Notes: a model not told the origin generated them from the letters alone. Shown: positions 9,460 to 19,356, numbered from the stretch's first letter. The stretch is DNA of 64,000 nucleotides from Ignavibacterium sp. (GCA_018335755.1 JAGXRK010000019.1:124001-188000), one strand, 5' to 3'. Numbers and translations are program-made.

Positions 9460-10520
9460 TTTAATAATTCACTAACAATTAACCGTGAAGCTTGTCCACT
9501 TCCGTATAGTTCAATATTAAAATTAAATGAAGTCTTTCTTGCTTTATCATAGTTACTCATAATTATCTCAGGATCACTTCCACAAACGAAATTAAATCCG
9601 TTCTCTACTAATTCTAACCATTCGGTTTCCTCCCGTAAAGTTAAACAAGGTTTCTTGAAGAAATACGCTTCTTTTTGGAGGCCGCCACTATCTGTCATCA
9701 CTATCGAACATCTTTTTAATAAATAAAGCATCTCTAAATAACCAACCGGGTCTCTTAATTGAATATTACTGGAAGATTTATTAAAAATTCCCAATTGATT
9801 TATTTTTTTCCTTGTTCGAGGATGTAAGGGTAAAATTATTTTAATCCTTTCAGCCAGAATATGCAAAGCATCAAATAAAGATTTTAGTTTTTCTGGATCA
9901 TCGGTATTTTCTTGTCTGTGCAATGTGCATAAAATAAAATCTTCATTAATACTAAATGGTGGTTTCTTCTCATACCCGGAAAAGATTAATACTGAATCGT
10001 ACATTACATCCCCGGTATTTAATATGGAACAATTAAATTGCTGAAAACCTTCATTGTGCAAATTTTTTACAGCAGTATCTGTAGGGCAAAATAAATAAGA
10101 ACTGATTCTATCTGTTAAAATGCGATTAATTTCTTCAGGCATTCTCATATTAAAAGATCTTAATCCTGCTTCAATATGAACTATTTTTATATTCATTTTA
10201 GCTGCGGCAAGAGCTCCGGCAATCGTTGAATTAGTATCACCAAATACAATAACCAGGTCTGGTTTTTCAAGCGAGAGTACTTTTTCAATTTCAGTCAGCA
10301 TTTGGCCAGTCATTGCACCGTGAGAAAGGCTATTAATATTAAGATTATAAGAAGGGGCAGAGATATTCATTTGATTAAAAAAGATATCACTCATATTCTG
10401 GCCGAAATGTTGGCCGGTATGAACTAATACTTCAGTAATCTGATTTTTAACTAATTCTCTGCTTACAGGAACTGATTTAATAAATTGAGGTCGGGCTCCA
10501 ACAATAGATACTATTTTCAT
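9456..10520 (-). CDS. wecB: UDP-N-acetylglucosamine 2-epimerase (non-hydrolysing)
   Basis: It interconverts UDP-GlcNAc and UDP-ManNAc in the cytoplasm. At 354 residues it has normal length. Family motifs seen in order are GARPQFIKSVPVSRE, HTGQHFGQNMSDIFF, GDTNSTIAGALAAAK, HIEAGLRSFNMRMPEEINR, LHRQENTD and TDSGGLQKEAYFFKKP, covering the UDP and allosteric binding elements. No UDP-ManNAc dehydrogenase is adjacent. The product is therefore either used as ManNAc, or the enzyme is one of the related epimerases that act on other UDP-acetamido sugars (such as the WbjD/FnlC branch). It is part of the polysaccharide operon and overlaps the next GT4 gene by four bases. Confidence 0.9.
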   Translation of the reverse strand: MKIVSIVGARPQFIKSVPVSRELVKNQITEVLVHTGQHFGQNMSDIFFNQMNISAPSYNLNINSLSHGAMTGQMLTEIEKVLSLEKPDLVIVFGDTNSTIAGALAAAKMNIKIVHIEAGLRSFNMRMPEEINRILTDRISSYLFCPTDTAVKNLHNEGFQQFNCSILNTGDVMYDSVLIFSGYEKKPPFSINEDFILCTLHRQENTDDPEKLKSLFDALHILAERIKIILPLHPRTRKKINQLGIFNKSSSNIQLRDPVGYLEMLYLLKRCSIVMTDSGGLQKEAYFFKKPCLTLREETEWLELVENGFNFVCGSDPEIIMSNYDKARKTSFNFNIELYGSGQASRLIVSELLK

Positions 10521-10554
10521 TATGATTTTTTTACTAGTTGAATTTAAATTACAC

Positions 10555-11667
10555 TTAAATTACAAGCGATTTATAAACAGATATCATCTTTTCAACTGAA
10601 TAATCCCAAGTATACTTTTCAAGCACTCGCATTCTACCATTAGCACCCATTTTTTGAGCCAATTCCGGATTATCAATTAGTTTGCTAATTGCTTCAAAAA
10701 TTTCTGATGTACTTTTCGGTTCGACTACAATACCTGTTTTACCGTTCTCTACAACTTCAGGTAAACCGCCAACGTTTGAAACTATAACAGGTTTTTCACA
10801 AGCACTTGCTTCGAGTATTGCAACACCAAAACTTTCACTATCATCAATTGATGCCGAGACAAAAATATCTATCATATTATGGTATTTCGGAATTTCATTA
10901 TGTTTAATAAATCCTGTAAACGTAGTATCTTTTTCTAATCCAAGCTCATTGACCAACTGTTTTAAATATTTTTCCTGTGAACCTATTCCGACAATTAAAA
11001 GTTTAAGAGACTTATCAGGGTATTTATTCTTTATTTTGTGAAAAGCTTTAACTAAAAATTCAATGCCATATTTTTGTTCCAATGATTTGATAGTGCCGAT
11101 AACAATGTCTTTCGGACTGAAAATCCCATTTACTTTAAAAGCTTTGAATGAATTTTTATCAATTCCAAATGGAGTAACTTCTATGTTCTTAGTTGTATAT
11201 TTCTGAGTTTGCGATTTCATTACAACGCTGGTCGATAATATTCGATCTGCTTTACTAAGATTATATTTAATAATAGCCTTGTGTAGTGGAGATTGCTCCG
11301 GGAAATTGAATATATCTGCGCCCCAAACCGATAAAATGAATGGATGGAATTTTGTAAGTGAACCTATTAAACCATAGCTTGATGCATAATGTGCGTGTAA
11401 AATATCTGGTCTCGATTCCCTAATAATTTTTTTTACACGATTTACTGCTTTTAAATAATTAAGTTTGGAAAATTGTTTATCATTTCTCATTCTCAAATTT
11501 GGTGAAAGTTTAAGAGTAAAAAATTCAAACTTATTCGAATTATTGTAAAGCCTATGATCAGGTTCATAAAATGAAAATAACACTATTTTTGCACCATATT
11601 CATTTAAGGCATTTAACCATCGAATTGTATGAATAGAATTGGCATCTGCCAGTAATAATAATTTCAT
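10555..11667 (-). CDS. Glycosyltransferase family 4
   Basis: A 370-residue GT-B glycosyltransferase. The acceptor domain starts MKLLLLADANSIHTIRWLNAL and contains HAHYASSYGLIGSL. The donor domain has VTPFGIDKNSF, the E-x7-E element FGVAILEASACEKPVIVSNV, and GGLPEVVENGKTGIVVEP. These are typical of retaining family 4 enzymes in capsule and O-antigen loci. It is cytoplasmic or membrane-peripheral and would extend the lipid-linked repeat unit. The gap to wecB downstream is 34 bases and to the epimerase-like gene upstream 35 bases, so it is likely in the same transcript. Donor and acceptor are not predictable. Confidence 0.87.
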   Translation of the reverse strand: MKLLLLADANSIHTIRWLNALNEYGAKIVLFSFYEPDHRLYNNSNKFEFFTLKLSPNLRMRNDKQFSKLNYLKAVNRVKKIIRESRPDILHAHYASSYGLIGSLTKFHPFILSVWGADIFNFPEQSPLHKAIIKYNLSKADRILSTSVVMKSQTQKYTTKNIEVTPFGIDKNSFKAFKVNGIFSPKDIVIGTIKSLEQKYGIEFLVKAFHKIKNKYPDKSLKLLIVGIGSQEKYLKQLVNELGLEKDTTFTGFIKHNEIPKYHNMIDIFVSASIDDSESFGVAILEASACEKPVIVSNVGGLPEVVENGKTGIVVEPKSTSEIFEAISKLIDNPELAQKMGANGRMRVLEKYTWDYSVEKMISVYKSLVI

Positions 11668-11702
11668 TATTTAGTATTACAAAAACAAGATTAATAGATG
11701 GT

Positions 11703-12677
11703 CTAACCCATAAGAATCTGATTAGAACTAATTAATTTATTAAAAAGAGCACGAGTTCTGTTACTATAACTTCTTGTATAATCATACCACTTATCTGAAT
11801 ACTCTTGAAAGATCTGTTCGCCGGTTATAAAATACATCACCTTTAATTGTTCGATGACAAGCATATGATATGTAAACGAAGAAAGATAACTTTCTGGATA
11901 TTCCATTAATCTATACCGGGTCCAATATTTTATATCATAGTAAGGCAAAAGTTTGATCAAAGAATCTACGCCCAGATTAAATAATCGTTTAGATCTAGAA
12001 TTATTATTAAATAGTAATAAGTCGAATAGACCAAACAATGAGAAAATAAATCCATTCAAAACTGCTGTTGTACGGTTTATGATTGGAGCTTCTTCATAAA
12101 CCGGAATGGATTTAAAGTAATTTACGACTCCTCCATCTTTTACATCAAATTCAAAAGGGGCTAGGGCATCAATTGCTAATTGTTCTAATCGAGAATCATT
12201 AGAAATAGAAGCAGCTCTAACTAGCACTGAAATTATTTCCCCCTGAGTCATAGCAGATATCCATGGCGAATTGATACCCAATTCTGGATATAACACATTA
12301 ACAACCCAGCATTTACCCCCTGGAAATTCTTTATAGTTTTTATCAAACCATTTAGCTAATTCTATAAATCGCTTTTTAGTATCTTGATGTTGGAAGTCAT
12401 TTTTACTAAGAAGTTCAAATAAACCCAAAGCATACTGAGCAATTATTGTAGGATGTTGAATAAAATCTTGCCCCCGATAACTTGTTAATGGAATATTATC
12501 TTCTGAAATTTTGCCGTTATATTGGGCTTTTGAAGCAAAATCTAGATAATATTTTCCTAACTTTATTGGTTTTTCAGAAATTGCACAATGCGTAATAGAA
12601 TTCCAATACCCAGCTTTACCCGGGAGATAAAATACTAGAATCTTGTTCAGATAATTCCAAAGATTATTGGCTCTCAT
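11703..12677 (-). CDS. D-glucuronyl C5-epimerase C-terminal domain protein
   Basis: This 324-residue protein matches the C-terminal domain of heparan glucuronyl C5-epimerases. It has HPTIIAQYALGLFELL, SPWISAMTQGEIISVLVRAA, YEEAPIINRTTAVLNGFIFS, LFGLFDLLLF and a late YHMLVIEQLK. In animals and a few bacteria this fold converts glucuronate to iduronate within a polymer. No signal peptide is visible, unlike the secreted or Golgi enzymes, so it may act on a lipid-linked oligosaccharide in the cytoplasm. Its start overlaps the stop of the Wzy gene by one base. Together with the UDP-glucuronate decarboxylase gene upstream, it suggests uronic-acid chemistry in this locus. Family placement is fairly secure; epimerase activity is inference. 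Confidence 0.7.
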   Translation of the reverse strand: MRANNLWNYLNKILVFYLPGKAGYWNSITHCAISEKPIKLGKYYLDFASKAQYNGKISEDNIPLTSYRGQDFIQHPTIIAQYALGLFELLSKNDFQHQDTKKRFIELAKWFDKNYKEFPGGKCWVVNVLYPELGINSPWISAMTQGEIISVLVRAASISNDSRLEQLAIDALAPFEFDVKDGGVVNYFKSIPVYEEAPIINRTTAVLNGFIFSLFGLFDLLLFNNNSRSKRLFNLGVDSLIKLLPYYDIKYWTRYRLMEYPESYLSSFTYHMLVIEQLKVMYFITGEQIFQEYSDKWYDYTRSYSNRTRALFNKLISSNQILMG

Positions 12678-14068
12678 TATATTTCCTGGAATTTATTGAA
12701 AGGTGATACAGAAAATTTTTTATATATAAACAACAGGACTCCATACATCAACCAAAAAGGTAAATCTGTTGTAATAAAACCATAAGAAAGATAACCTAAT
12801 ATTTCTAAAAAAGATTTAACTAACAATCCAAAACCGATACCAATAATTGTAATAGTAATAACGTAATAATCGTGATTTGATTTAGTCAGATTTTTGGTTC
12901 TGAAGGCAAAGTAGAAAAATGCTATAAAGAACGTAACGGAGGTGATAAATCCAAGTATACCATTCTCTGCAGAAAAATATAAAAAGAAATTATGTGGATG
13001 AGGACTACCAGAATCAATACCTGGACTATTAAGAAAATTCACATGCATAGAAGATGCGTAGTTGTAAAAGTATGTAGAAAAAAGACCGGGGCCAATACCA
13101 AAAAATGGATAATCCTGTATTATCTCCAACCCTATTTGCCAATATGCTTCCCTATCGCTGACAGTGTGTAGTCTGAGATAATTTTCGGCTATGTCAACGG
13201 TATGAGGAATTGTTAATAATGTAAGTAAGAAGATTCCAATAGTTATAAAAACAAATTTCAGAAATATTGATTTTTTTAAAGTAAAAAGAATATAAGTTAT
13301 ACTAATTAGTCCGGCTAGAATTCCTCCTCTGGAGTTCGCAATTACTAATACAGCTAAATTAAAGCTAAATAATATTATCAGTATAGTTTTTGATACTTTA
13401 TAATCGCCCTTAATAAAAAATAAACCAGTAATTATGGCTATGCTAATAAAATAGATTGTCATACCCGTATTTGCAACAGAACTAAGCAAAACACTTTTGT
13501 CCTGCAATATGGCTCTGATAAAAAACTTTTCTATTCCAAGTTTGAATAAATCTATAAAAAGAAATAATCCCAGCACTATCATAACAGTTAATAAAGAATA
13601 CATATAAGAAAATAGTTGTTTCCTATCATTTAAGAATGAATAAAAAATATAAGTGATTATGAAAAAGATTGCATTCCTAATGGAAACCTGAAAACTTACG
13701 ATGAGATTAGCAGAGAAGAGAGTCGAGAGTATAATTGTGATTGAAAGCAACAGCAGAAAGTAAATCAGTACTTTCGGTATTTTTTTGTAATTACTGAATT
13801 CAAGTCCGAATTTTTGAAAGAACAGATAAGATATAAATAAAGTAATGGAAACGGTTAAATAATTTCTATAACCCTGCAAAAACTGATTTGATAAAGCAAT
13901 GTACGAAACAATTGATATACTTAGTAAATGATCTTTGAAGATAAATAATACAAAAGCTATTAAAATTAATAATACGGGAAATAATAAATTAGAAAACCCG
14001 CCTAATAGTAATGCAAGAATTAATGAAGTTGGTAACAATATTTTGAGCGGAATGCTTCTTGATATCAT
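12677..14068 (-). CDS. O-antigen polymerase/ligase family membrane protein (Wzy/WaaL)
   Basis: A 463-residue polytopic inner-membrane protein with about ten or more hydrophobic segments. It has the Wzy_C (O-antigen ligase) region near residues 290-380: IIQDYPFFGIGPGLFSTYF, a periplasmic loop, and SGSPHPHNFFLYFSAENGILG, where the conserved His-Asn motif lies. In a Wzx/Wzy-type locus it would polymerise flipped repeat units at the periplasmic face. The family also includes ligases to lipid A core and protein, so polymerase is inferred from context. It overlaps the GT9 gene by four bases. Confidence 0.85.
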   Translation of the reverse strand: MISRSIPLKILLPTSLILALLLGGFSNLLFPVLLILIAFVLFIFKDHLLSISIVSYIALSNQFLQGYRNYLTVSITLFISYLFFQKFGLEFSNYKKIPKVLIYFLLLLSITIILSTLFSANLIVSFQVSIRNAIFFIITYIFYSFLNDRKQLFSYMYSLLTVMIVLGLFLFIDLFKLGIEKFFIRAILQDKSVLLSSVANTGMTIYFISIAIITGLFFIKGDYKVSKTILIILFSFNLAVLVIANSRGGILAGLISITYILFTLKKSIFLKFVFITIGIFLLTLLTIPHTVDIAENYLRLHTVSDREAYWQIGLEIIQDYPFFGIGPGLFSTYFYNYASSMHVNFLNSPGIDSGSPHPHNFFLYFSAENGILGFITSVTFFIAFFYFAFRTKNLTKSNHDYYVITITIIGIGFGLLVKSFLEILGYLSYGFITTDLPFWLMYGVLLFIYKKFSVSPFNKFQEI

Positions 14069-15231
14069 TTCAATTTAAAAGTGTTATGAAAATTAATTTT
14101 ATCCATAAAATTAAGTAGTGCTTTGAGCACATTTTCAACAGATAAAGATTGCATACATTCATTTGAAGGACAATAAATTCCAGCATACGTAAAACAGGAT
14201 GACCTATCTACAGCAGAACACTTAAGTTTTTTCATAATGTATGTATGGTGAATACCGGGGGGGAGCGAAAAACCAGGATTTGTCGGACCATAAATTGCGA
14301 AAGTGGCTTTTCCTAATAATGCCGCTATATAAGTTGGACCTGAATCGTTCGAAATAAACAATGAGCATTCCTTTATTTTTTTAATAAGATGAGTTACACT
14401 ATTAGTTTCTATTGACTTTATTCCCACTTTCTCAATTTCAACTTTTATATCACTTTCAATAAATCCTGGTGGATAAATAATTTCAACATCATAATTTATC
14501 ATTAGCTGTTCAGCTAGTTCAATAAATCTTTTAAGATTCCACTCCTTTGCTTTTCGAATAGCGAATGGATGTATAAGAATCTTTGATGTACTATTTACCT
14601 CTCTAAAAAAAAAATTCATTTGGTCAGTTGTATTCAATTGAATAACCAAGCCAACTATACTTAAATATCTTTGGACATAATTATTTATTGAATCTGTTTC
14701 GATAAAACGATCATATAAACCCTTCAAATAAATCCTGTTGGAACCTACTACTAAGTTTGCCTTAGTGTTGTAAATTAAAGATGCTGATGTAATCTGACAG
14801 GTTAGATCAAATATTATTTCCGGATTTAGATTTTTAATTTTTTTTCTGGCGGAAAAGCTAGCTACCCGTCTTCCAAACTTAAAATCATTTTTATTAACTG
14901 GAATTAGTTCTTCATCCGTTAATTCTATTTTAAGAATTGGCTTTGTATCGCTAAAACAAACAACGTATTTTTTAAACTCTTTATATTGACCGAAAATTGA
15001 TAAAATGGCAGGCATAGTAAAAACTGTATCACCCAATCTGTGAGTAGATAGTATTAATAGTACTCCAGATTTATTATTACTGGACCTATAAATCCCTCTA
15101 ACCATTGAACAAAATGAATTTGATAAACTTATCACTACCTTGTTTAATGGTTTAAAGGATTGTAATAAATCAGTAATTCTAAAAGCCCGATCCCTAAACT
15201 GAGAAAAATGTCTTTCTTTAAGTGCATCCAA
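14065..15231 (-). CDS. Glycosyltransferase family 9 (heptosyltransferase-like)
   Basis: A 388-residue protein with the GT9 pattern. The N-terminal LLILSTHRLGDTVFTMPAI carries the typical Gly-Asp of the first Rossmann domain. A middle segment, KILIHPFAIRKAKEWNLKRF, resembles the donor-binding W-P-x-x-F/W region. The C-terminal CSLFISNDSGPTYIAALLGK and FAIYGPTNPGF match the ADP-heptose binding motif D-S/T-G-P/x-x-H-x-A, with Tyr instead of His. Located between the Wzy gene and an asparagine-synthase-like gene, it is more likely a repeat-unit transferase than a lipopolysaccharide core enzyme. A Cys-rich stretch near the C-terminus (KCSAVDRSSC) is typical of the family. Confidence 0.8.
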   Translation of the reverse strand: MDALKERHFSQFRDRAFRITDLLQSFKPLNKVVISLSNSFCSMVRGIYRSSNNKSGVLLILSTHRLGDTVFTMPAILSIFGQYKEFKKYVVCFSDTKPILKIELTDEELIPVNKNDFKFGRRVASFSARKKIKNLNPEIIFDLTCQITSASLIYNTKANLVVGSNRIYLKGLYDRFIETDSINNYVQRYLSIVGLVIQLNTTDQMNFFFREVNSTSKILIHPFAIRKAKEWNLKRFIELAEQLMINYDVEIIYPPGFIESDIKVEIEKVGIKSIETNSVTHLIKKIKECSLFISNDSGPTYIAALLGKATFAIYGPTNPGFSLPPGIHHTYIMKKLKCSAVDRSSCFTYAGIYCPSNECMQSLSVENVLKALLNFMDKINFHNTFKLK

Positions 15232-17061
15232 CTAATCAAATTCCTCTAATAAATAATTATTTAAAGAACTTGAATTCTCATAAAAATACTCAATTGATGT
15301 TAATAAAGTCAAAAGAATATAATATTCAACTTTATTGAGAGAACCCAAATTAAAAACAGCATACTTATCAAAAATCTTTTCAACATCTCGGTTTAAAAAA
15401 GTATCATTTAATAGTTTATTGATGTTTGATTCTTCTCTAATATTTAATGATACTAACTTATTCAAACGCATCCTGATTCTTCTCTTAATCACTGAAGGAA
15501 GTTTAGGATAAACTTTATCTTTAAATAAAACTAACGATTGATAACCAAGATTCCCTTTTTTAAGCGGTACACCCAATAACGCATGCTTATACTTTAAACT
15601 TATAGGATTTATTCTAGAAAGAAATTCCGTATATAGTTGATAATGTGATTTCAAATTATCAGGAATATTCATTGCATAATTATAAAAAGGAAAAGCATAC
15701 AATGGAGCAACAGGCCAGAAATAAAATCTGTTTTTATCTTCAGTTTCAAAGGTCCATCTGCCACCTCTTTCCACTGTGATATATCTGTGGTACTTAATAT
15801 TAACATTTTTTTCTGGATATGAGATGAAGTGTTGATATAAATGATCAAATATATCTTGTTCCTTTAGGTGTAATATCCGGGAAATATTTTTTAATGTAAA
15901 AAAATATTTATTGGATATTATGTATTTAACTAATGAAGAAACGTCCTTCAAATTAATCGTCGGTGTGTTATTCGGGAAAGTAATGTTTCCACCAAGACCG
16001 GTAAAGAAAAACACATCCCTTCCAAATGTATTAATTACAGCTTGACAGTATACTAATAGAAATGATTGCCAGAGATTATTTGAGCCATCTTTGAACTTTA
16101 ATAAATTTAAAAGGTCAATTCCTGTAGGATTTTTTATTTTTATTAAATGCCAGGGGACAGAAAGACTTTTTGCTAAAAGCTCAGCAATTAGATAATCTTT
16201 CTCAGATGTCTTATTATAGCCAACGAATGTGACTGCTTCGAACTTCATTTTTGTAAGATGGAGTGAGCCTAAAAGAGCTCTTGAATCAAATCCGCCACTC
16301 AATGAAAGCAAATTCTTATAACCATTCCTGCTTCTAATTTTTGTTGCCTCTAAAAAAAGATCTGTCAGGTTATCTGTAATTATTCTTATACCTTTATTAC
16401 TATGTTCTTTTTCTTCTAAATCAAAATCATAAACCTTTTCTAAAGTGGTTTTTTCTTCATTTAGATCAATTTCTATTATCGACGCTGGTGGCAGATACTG
16501 GATATTTTTAAAGAATGTACCGCTACCTAAAGGTTGTGCTAATAATAAATATTCAGCGATTGAGTATTTGTCAATTTCTTTATTTTGTAATTGTTTAAAC
16601 AAAAACTTTATTTCCCTTGAAAACAAAACTAATTTTTCATCGGAATAAAAATAGCAAGGAAGTCTTCCTAATATGTCATTAAGAATGAAATACTTTTTCC
16701 CCAATTTATCATTTACAAGGATTATAAAATCCCCATCAATATCTTTTATCCATTTGTTAAGATAATTTATGCGATCAGGTCGATTAAGATTTTCGTATAA
16801 TTTATTTAAGCATACTTCTAATTCTATATCATTTTTATTGTAAACTAATCCTTCTATAAAAACTTCAAAATTAGAATTTTTTATTACTTTTAATGGATAT
16901 TTAGAATGACCGGTAAAAAGTGTCCAGCAAAAATTAGTGCTGATAAGATTTGTTTGAATATAATCGTCTGCGTGGAGTAGAGAAGTTATTATCCTCTCCC
17001 TTTCTTTTTCAATAAGCCCTGAATTACTTTTAAAATTATGACGAAAACTTAATCCTGGCAT
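15232..17061 (-). CDS. Asparagine synthase-related protein lacking the glutaminase cysteine
   Basis: It is 609 residues long with two domains. The N-terminal Ntn-like domain is truncated in function: the protein begins M-P-G, so the nucleophile Cys at position 2 of AsnB is absent. The C-terminal synthetase domain has the ATP pyrophosphatase loop LLSLSGGFDSRALLG. Such proteins recur in exopolysaccharide and lasso-peptide loci, where they may amidate a sugar carboxylate or a peptide with free ammonia. A uronic acid would be a fitting substrate here, which is inference. It is one base from the GT9 gene and eight from the methyltransferase, and no alternative upstream ATG supplies a Cys2. Confidence 0.75.
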   Translation of the reverse strand: MPGLSFRHNFKSNSGLIEKERERIITSLLHADDYIQTNLISTNFCWTLFTGHSKYPLKVIKNSNFEVFIEGLVYNKNDIELEVCLNKLYENLNRPDRINYLNKWIKDIDGDFIILVNDKLGKKYFILNDILGRLPCYFYSDEKLVLFSREIKFLFKQLQNKEIDKYSIAEYLLLAQPLGSGTFFKNIQYLPPASIIEIDLNEEKTTLEKVYDFDLEEKEHSNKGIRIITDNLTDLFLEATKIRSRNGYKNLLSLSGGFDSRALLGSLHLTKMKFEAVTFVGYNKTSEKDYLIAELLAKSLSVPWHLIKIKNPTGIDLLNLLKFKDGSNNLWQSFLLVYCQAVINTFGRDVFFFTGLGGNITFPNNTPTINLKDVSSLVKYIISNKYFFTLKNISRILHLKEQDIFDHLYQHFISYPEKNVNIKYHRYITVERGGRWTFETEDKNRFYFWPVAPLYAFPFYNYAMNIPDNLKSHYQLYTEFLSRINPISLKYKHALLGVPLKKGNLGYQSLVLFKDKVYPKLPSVIKRRIRMRLNKLVSLNIREESNINKLLNDTFLNRDVEKIFDKYAVFNLGSLNKVEYYILLTLLTSIEYFYENSSSLNNYLLEEFD

Positions 17062-17069
17062 TTTTTATT

Positions 17070-17825
17070 TCACTTTATGAGATTTTTTTTTGCGACACAC
17101 ATAAAACTTTGAGTTAATATCCTACCAACACTACCAGTTTCGATTATTTTTGAGATTCGGATTATAGATCGTATTATTTTCCACAATACTAACCTAACGA
17201 TACCTTTAATATTTTTTGCAACCGGTGATACCTCAAAGAATTTAATTTCTTTAAAACCAGTATTAAGTAAAATCTGCAATAGTGAAGTAGGATTAAAAAT
17301 TGTTAAATGGGTAAGGTCACCATAAATTATTCTTCCAGGAAAAAATCCCTCACCATTTGGTGTATGTATTATTAATACGCCATCTTTATTCAGTAGATTA
17401 TTTAATCCAGAAAATAACGCAGGTAATTCGTCTTTTGAAAAATGTTCAACAAAATCCAATGCCAGGACAACATCGTATTTTTCTTTATTAGTTCTGAAAA
17501 ATTCGAAAATATTTTTTACATCTGCATTTAGTCCCTTTCCCCTGGCTTCTTTTATTTGTTCTACAGAAATATCAATCCCGTATAGGTTAGTAAATCCTTG
17601 TTCTCTAAAGAACTGCATTACATATCCATTACCGCAACCAACTTCAATAATTTTAGAATCTTTAGAATACTCTCTGAGCATCGGCAAATATCTTCTCTTA
17701 TAAATTTCATAATCTGACTTTTTATCCTTGTCAGATTTGGCGGAGGTTACTTTTTTATAATCAGAAACGTAATTCTGGTATAACATTAATCGAAAATCTT
17801 CTTCAGTATTATTTATCAAATTCAT
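17070..17825 (-). CDS. Class I SAM-dependent methyltransferase
   Basis: A 251-residue soluble protein with a methyltransferase-type Rossmann fold. Motif I is KIIEVGCGNGYVMQFF near residue 57, followed by the acidic loop YGIDIS and the post-I segment DVVLALDFVEHF. A later hydrophobic stretch near the C-terminus could lie against the membrane. In the polysaccharide locus it probably methylates a sugar or a lipid-linked glycan, possibly as a capping modification. The start overlaps the flippase gene by 17 bases, which argues for co-translation. Substrate unknown. Confidence 0.82.
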   Translation of the reverse strand: MNLINNTEEDFRLMLYQNYVSDYKKVTSAKSDKDKKSDYEIYKRRYLPMLREYSKDSKIIEVGCGNGYVMQFFREQGFTNLYGIDISVEQIKEARGKGLNADVKNIFEFFRTNKEKYDVVLALDFVEHFSKDELPALFSGLNNLLNKDGVLIIHTPNGEGFFPGRIIYGDLTHLTIFNPTSLLQILLNTGFKEIKFFEVSPVAKNIKGIVRLVLWKIIRSIIRISKIIETGSVGRILTQSFMCVAKKNLIK

Positions 17826-19356
17826 ATTTTTTCCCTTCTGCTGCTATGCTCAACACTTTTAGAAATGTTTTAATTGATGAATGATCAACTAAATACAGAT
17901 TTGTTGAAAATATAAATATAAAAAGAAGCAGCTTGAGTACACTAAATATTATATCACCGGGCATAAAACTAATGATAAAGTCAGCTATGTAAATTGCTAC
18001 AATGGCGCTAAAGGAACAAAATATTATTTCGTACAAAAAATTCATACTTTTATTCATTGATAGCTTTTTCTCTACTAAAAGATAACTGGCTAAGAAAAAA
18101 AACATATAGCTAATTGAACTACTAAGTGCTAATCCATCCTGAAGGTAATCTCCAACAAAAATATAATTCAGTAATACTTTTAGTAAAATACCAACAATAG
18201 TTATTAATAATAAGTGTTTTATGAGTCCAAGACTATAAAGCATTTTGTTAAAAACACTATAGATTGAATAAAATATTAGACTGATAGAAAAATAAAAAAG
18301 TACATTTGATGTAATGATCGTGTCCGTTGCCGAAAATTTACCTCTCTCAAATAGTATTTTAAGCACCAGATCACCAAAGAAAATTAAAATAAAAGTAATA
18401 GGGATAAACAATACTATATTAATTCTGATACTCTCCTCTAAACTTTTGCGAAGTTCGTCAAATGAATTCTTGCTTATAAAATTTGAAAATCTTGGAAAGA
18501 GCACCGTTGCCAAAGCCACTGATAAGATAGACAGAGGCAGATGAAATGTTATTTGAGCATAATTGAGGGCTGCAATACCACCTGTAGGTACCAGGCTGTA
18601 AAAATATCTATCAATTAATAAGTACAATTGTCCAATAGTCTCAATTAAAATAATCAGTATTAAGGCTTTAGGAAGATAATACCTTAAATTTCTTAGCAAA
18701 CTAAATAATTCTTTAGATTGATAAATAATCTTTGTATTGAGAACCAGAAAACCTAATTGGAAGACTGAACTGATTGCATATCCCACAGGTATCACATAAA
18801 TTCCAAGATCGCCAATCAGTATTAGTAAGAATACCAGAAAGGATGCGTTTAAAATTAACTGAGAATAAGCCGGAAAGCGAAATTCAAACTTTATATGCAT
18901 ATATGCTGATAAAACTGATATAGCTGACTGAAGTGGAATTGTAATTAAAAATATTCTAAAAATATTTGAAGCAGTATGCTTAGTGTAAATTTCTGCCTGA
19001 AAAAGATAAAAATCCACAATTATATTGGATAAAAAATACAGTAGAACAGATATCAATATTCCCGCAGCTGTAAATAGATATAAATTTAAATGGATAAAAC
19101 TATCCGACTTTTCAGGATTCGATTTAAGTATATTGTTGTAGGCGGGTATAAGATAATTCTGAGCTAAATAATAAATTATTACGTTAATAGTCAAAGGTAA
19201 AACGGCACCTACCAAGTAAATATCAAATTCTTTCTGAAGACCGAAAAAACTTGCAAATAAAATTTCTCTGAAAAAACCTAATCCTTTAGAAAGTAAACCG
19301 GTTATCGAGATAAATATTGCTCCCCCCGCAACTGTAGAAGTGAATTTTTTAACCAT
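17809..19356 (-). CDS. MurJ/MviN-family lipid-linked oligosaccharide flippase
   Basis: This is a 515-residue MOP-superfamily protein with about 14 hydrophobic segments. The start resembles MurJ (GGAIFISITGLLSKGLGFFREILFASFFG). Internal segments LNYAQITFHLPLSILSVALATVLFPRFS and VLKILFERGKFSATDTIIT are close to MurJ signatures. MurJ flips lipid II. Within this locus no separate Wzx is present, so this copy probably flips the polysaccharide repeat unit. A second, housekeeping murJ would be expected elsewhere. It is flanked by the methyltransferase (17-base overlap) and the UDP-glucuronate decarboxylase (7-base gap). Confidence 0.82.
   Translation of the reverse strand: MVKKFTSTVAGGAIFISITGLLSKGLGFFREILFASFFGLQKEFDIYLVGAVLPLTINVIIYYLAQNYLIPAYNNILKSNPEKSDSFIHLNLYLFTAAGILISVLLYFLSNIIVDFYLFQAEIYTKHTASNIFRIFLITIPLQSAISVLSAYMHIKFEFRFPAYSQLILNASFLVFLLILIGDLGIYVIPVGYAISSVFQLGFLVLNTKIIYQSKELFSLLRNLRYYLPKALILIILIETIGQLYLLIDRYFYSLVPTGGIAALNYAQITFHLPLSILSVALATVLFPRFSNFISKNSFDELRKSLEESIRINIVLFIPITFILIFFGDLVLKILFERGKFSATDTIITSNVLFYFSISLIFYSIYSVFNKMLYSLGLIKHLLLITIVGILLKVLLNYIFVGDYLQDGLALSSSISYMFFFLASYLLVEKKLSMNKSMNFLYEIIFCSFSAIVAIYIADFIISFMPGDIIFSVLKLLLFIFIFSTNLYLVDHSSIKTFLKVLSIAAEGKKYEFDK

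Noticed and set aside
10682-11041. Open plus-strand frame of 119 codons
   Set aside because: Opposite a GT4 gene with strong motifs; no independent evidence.
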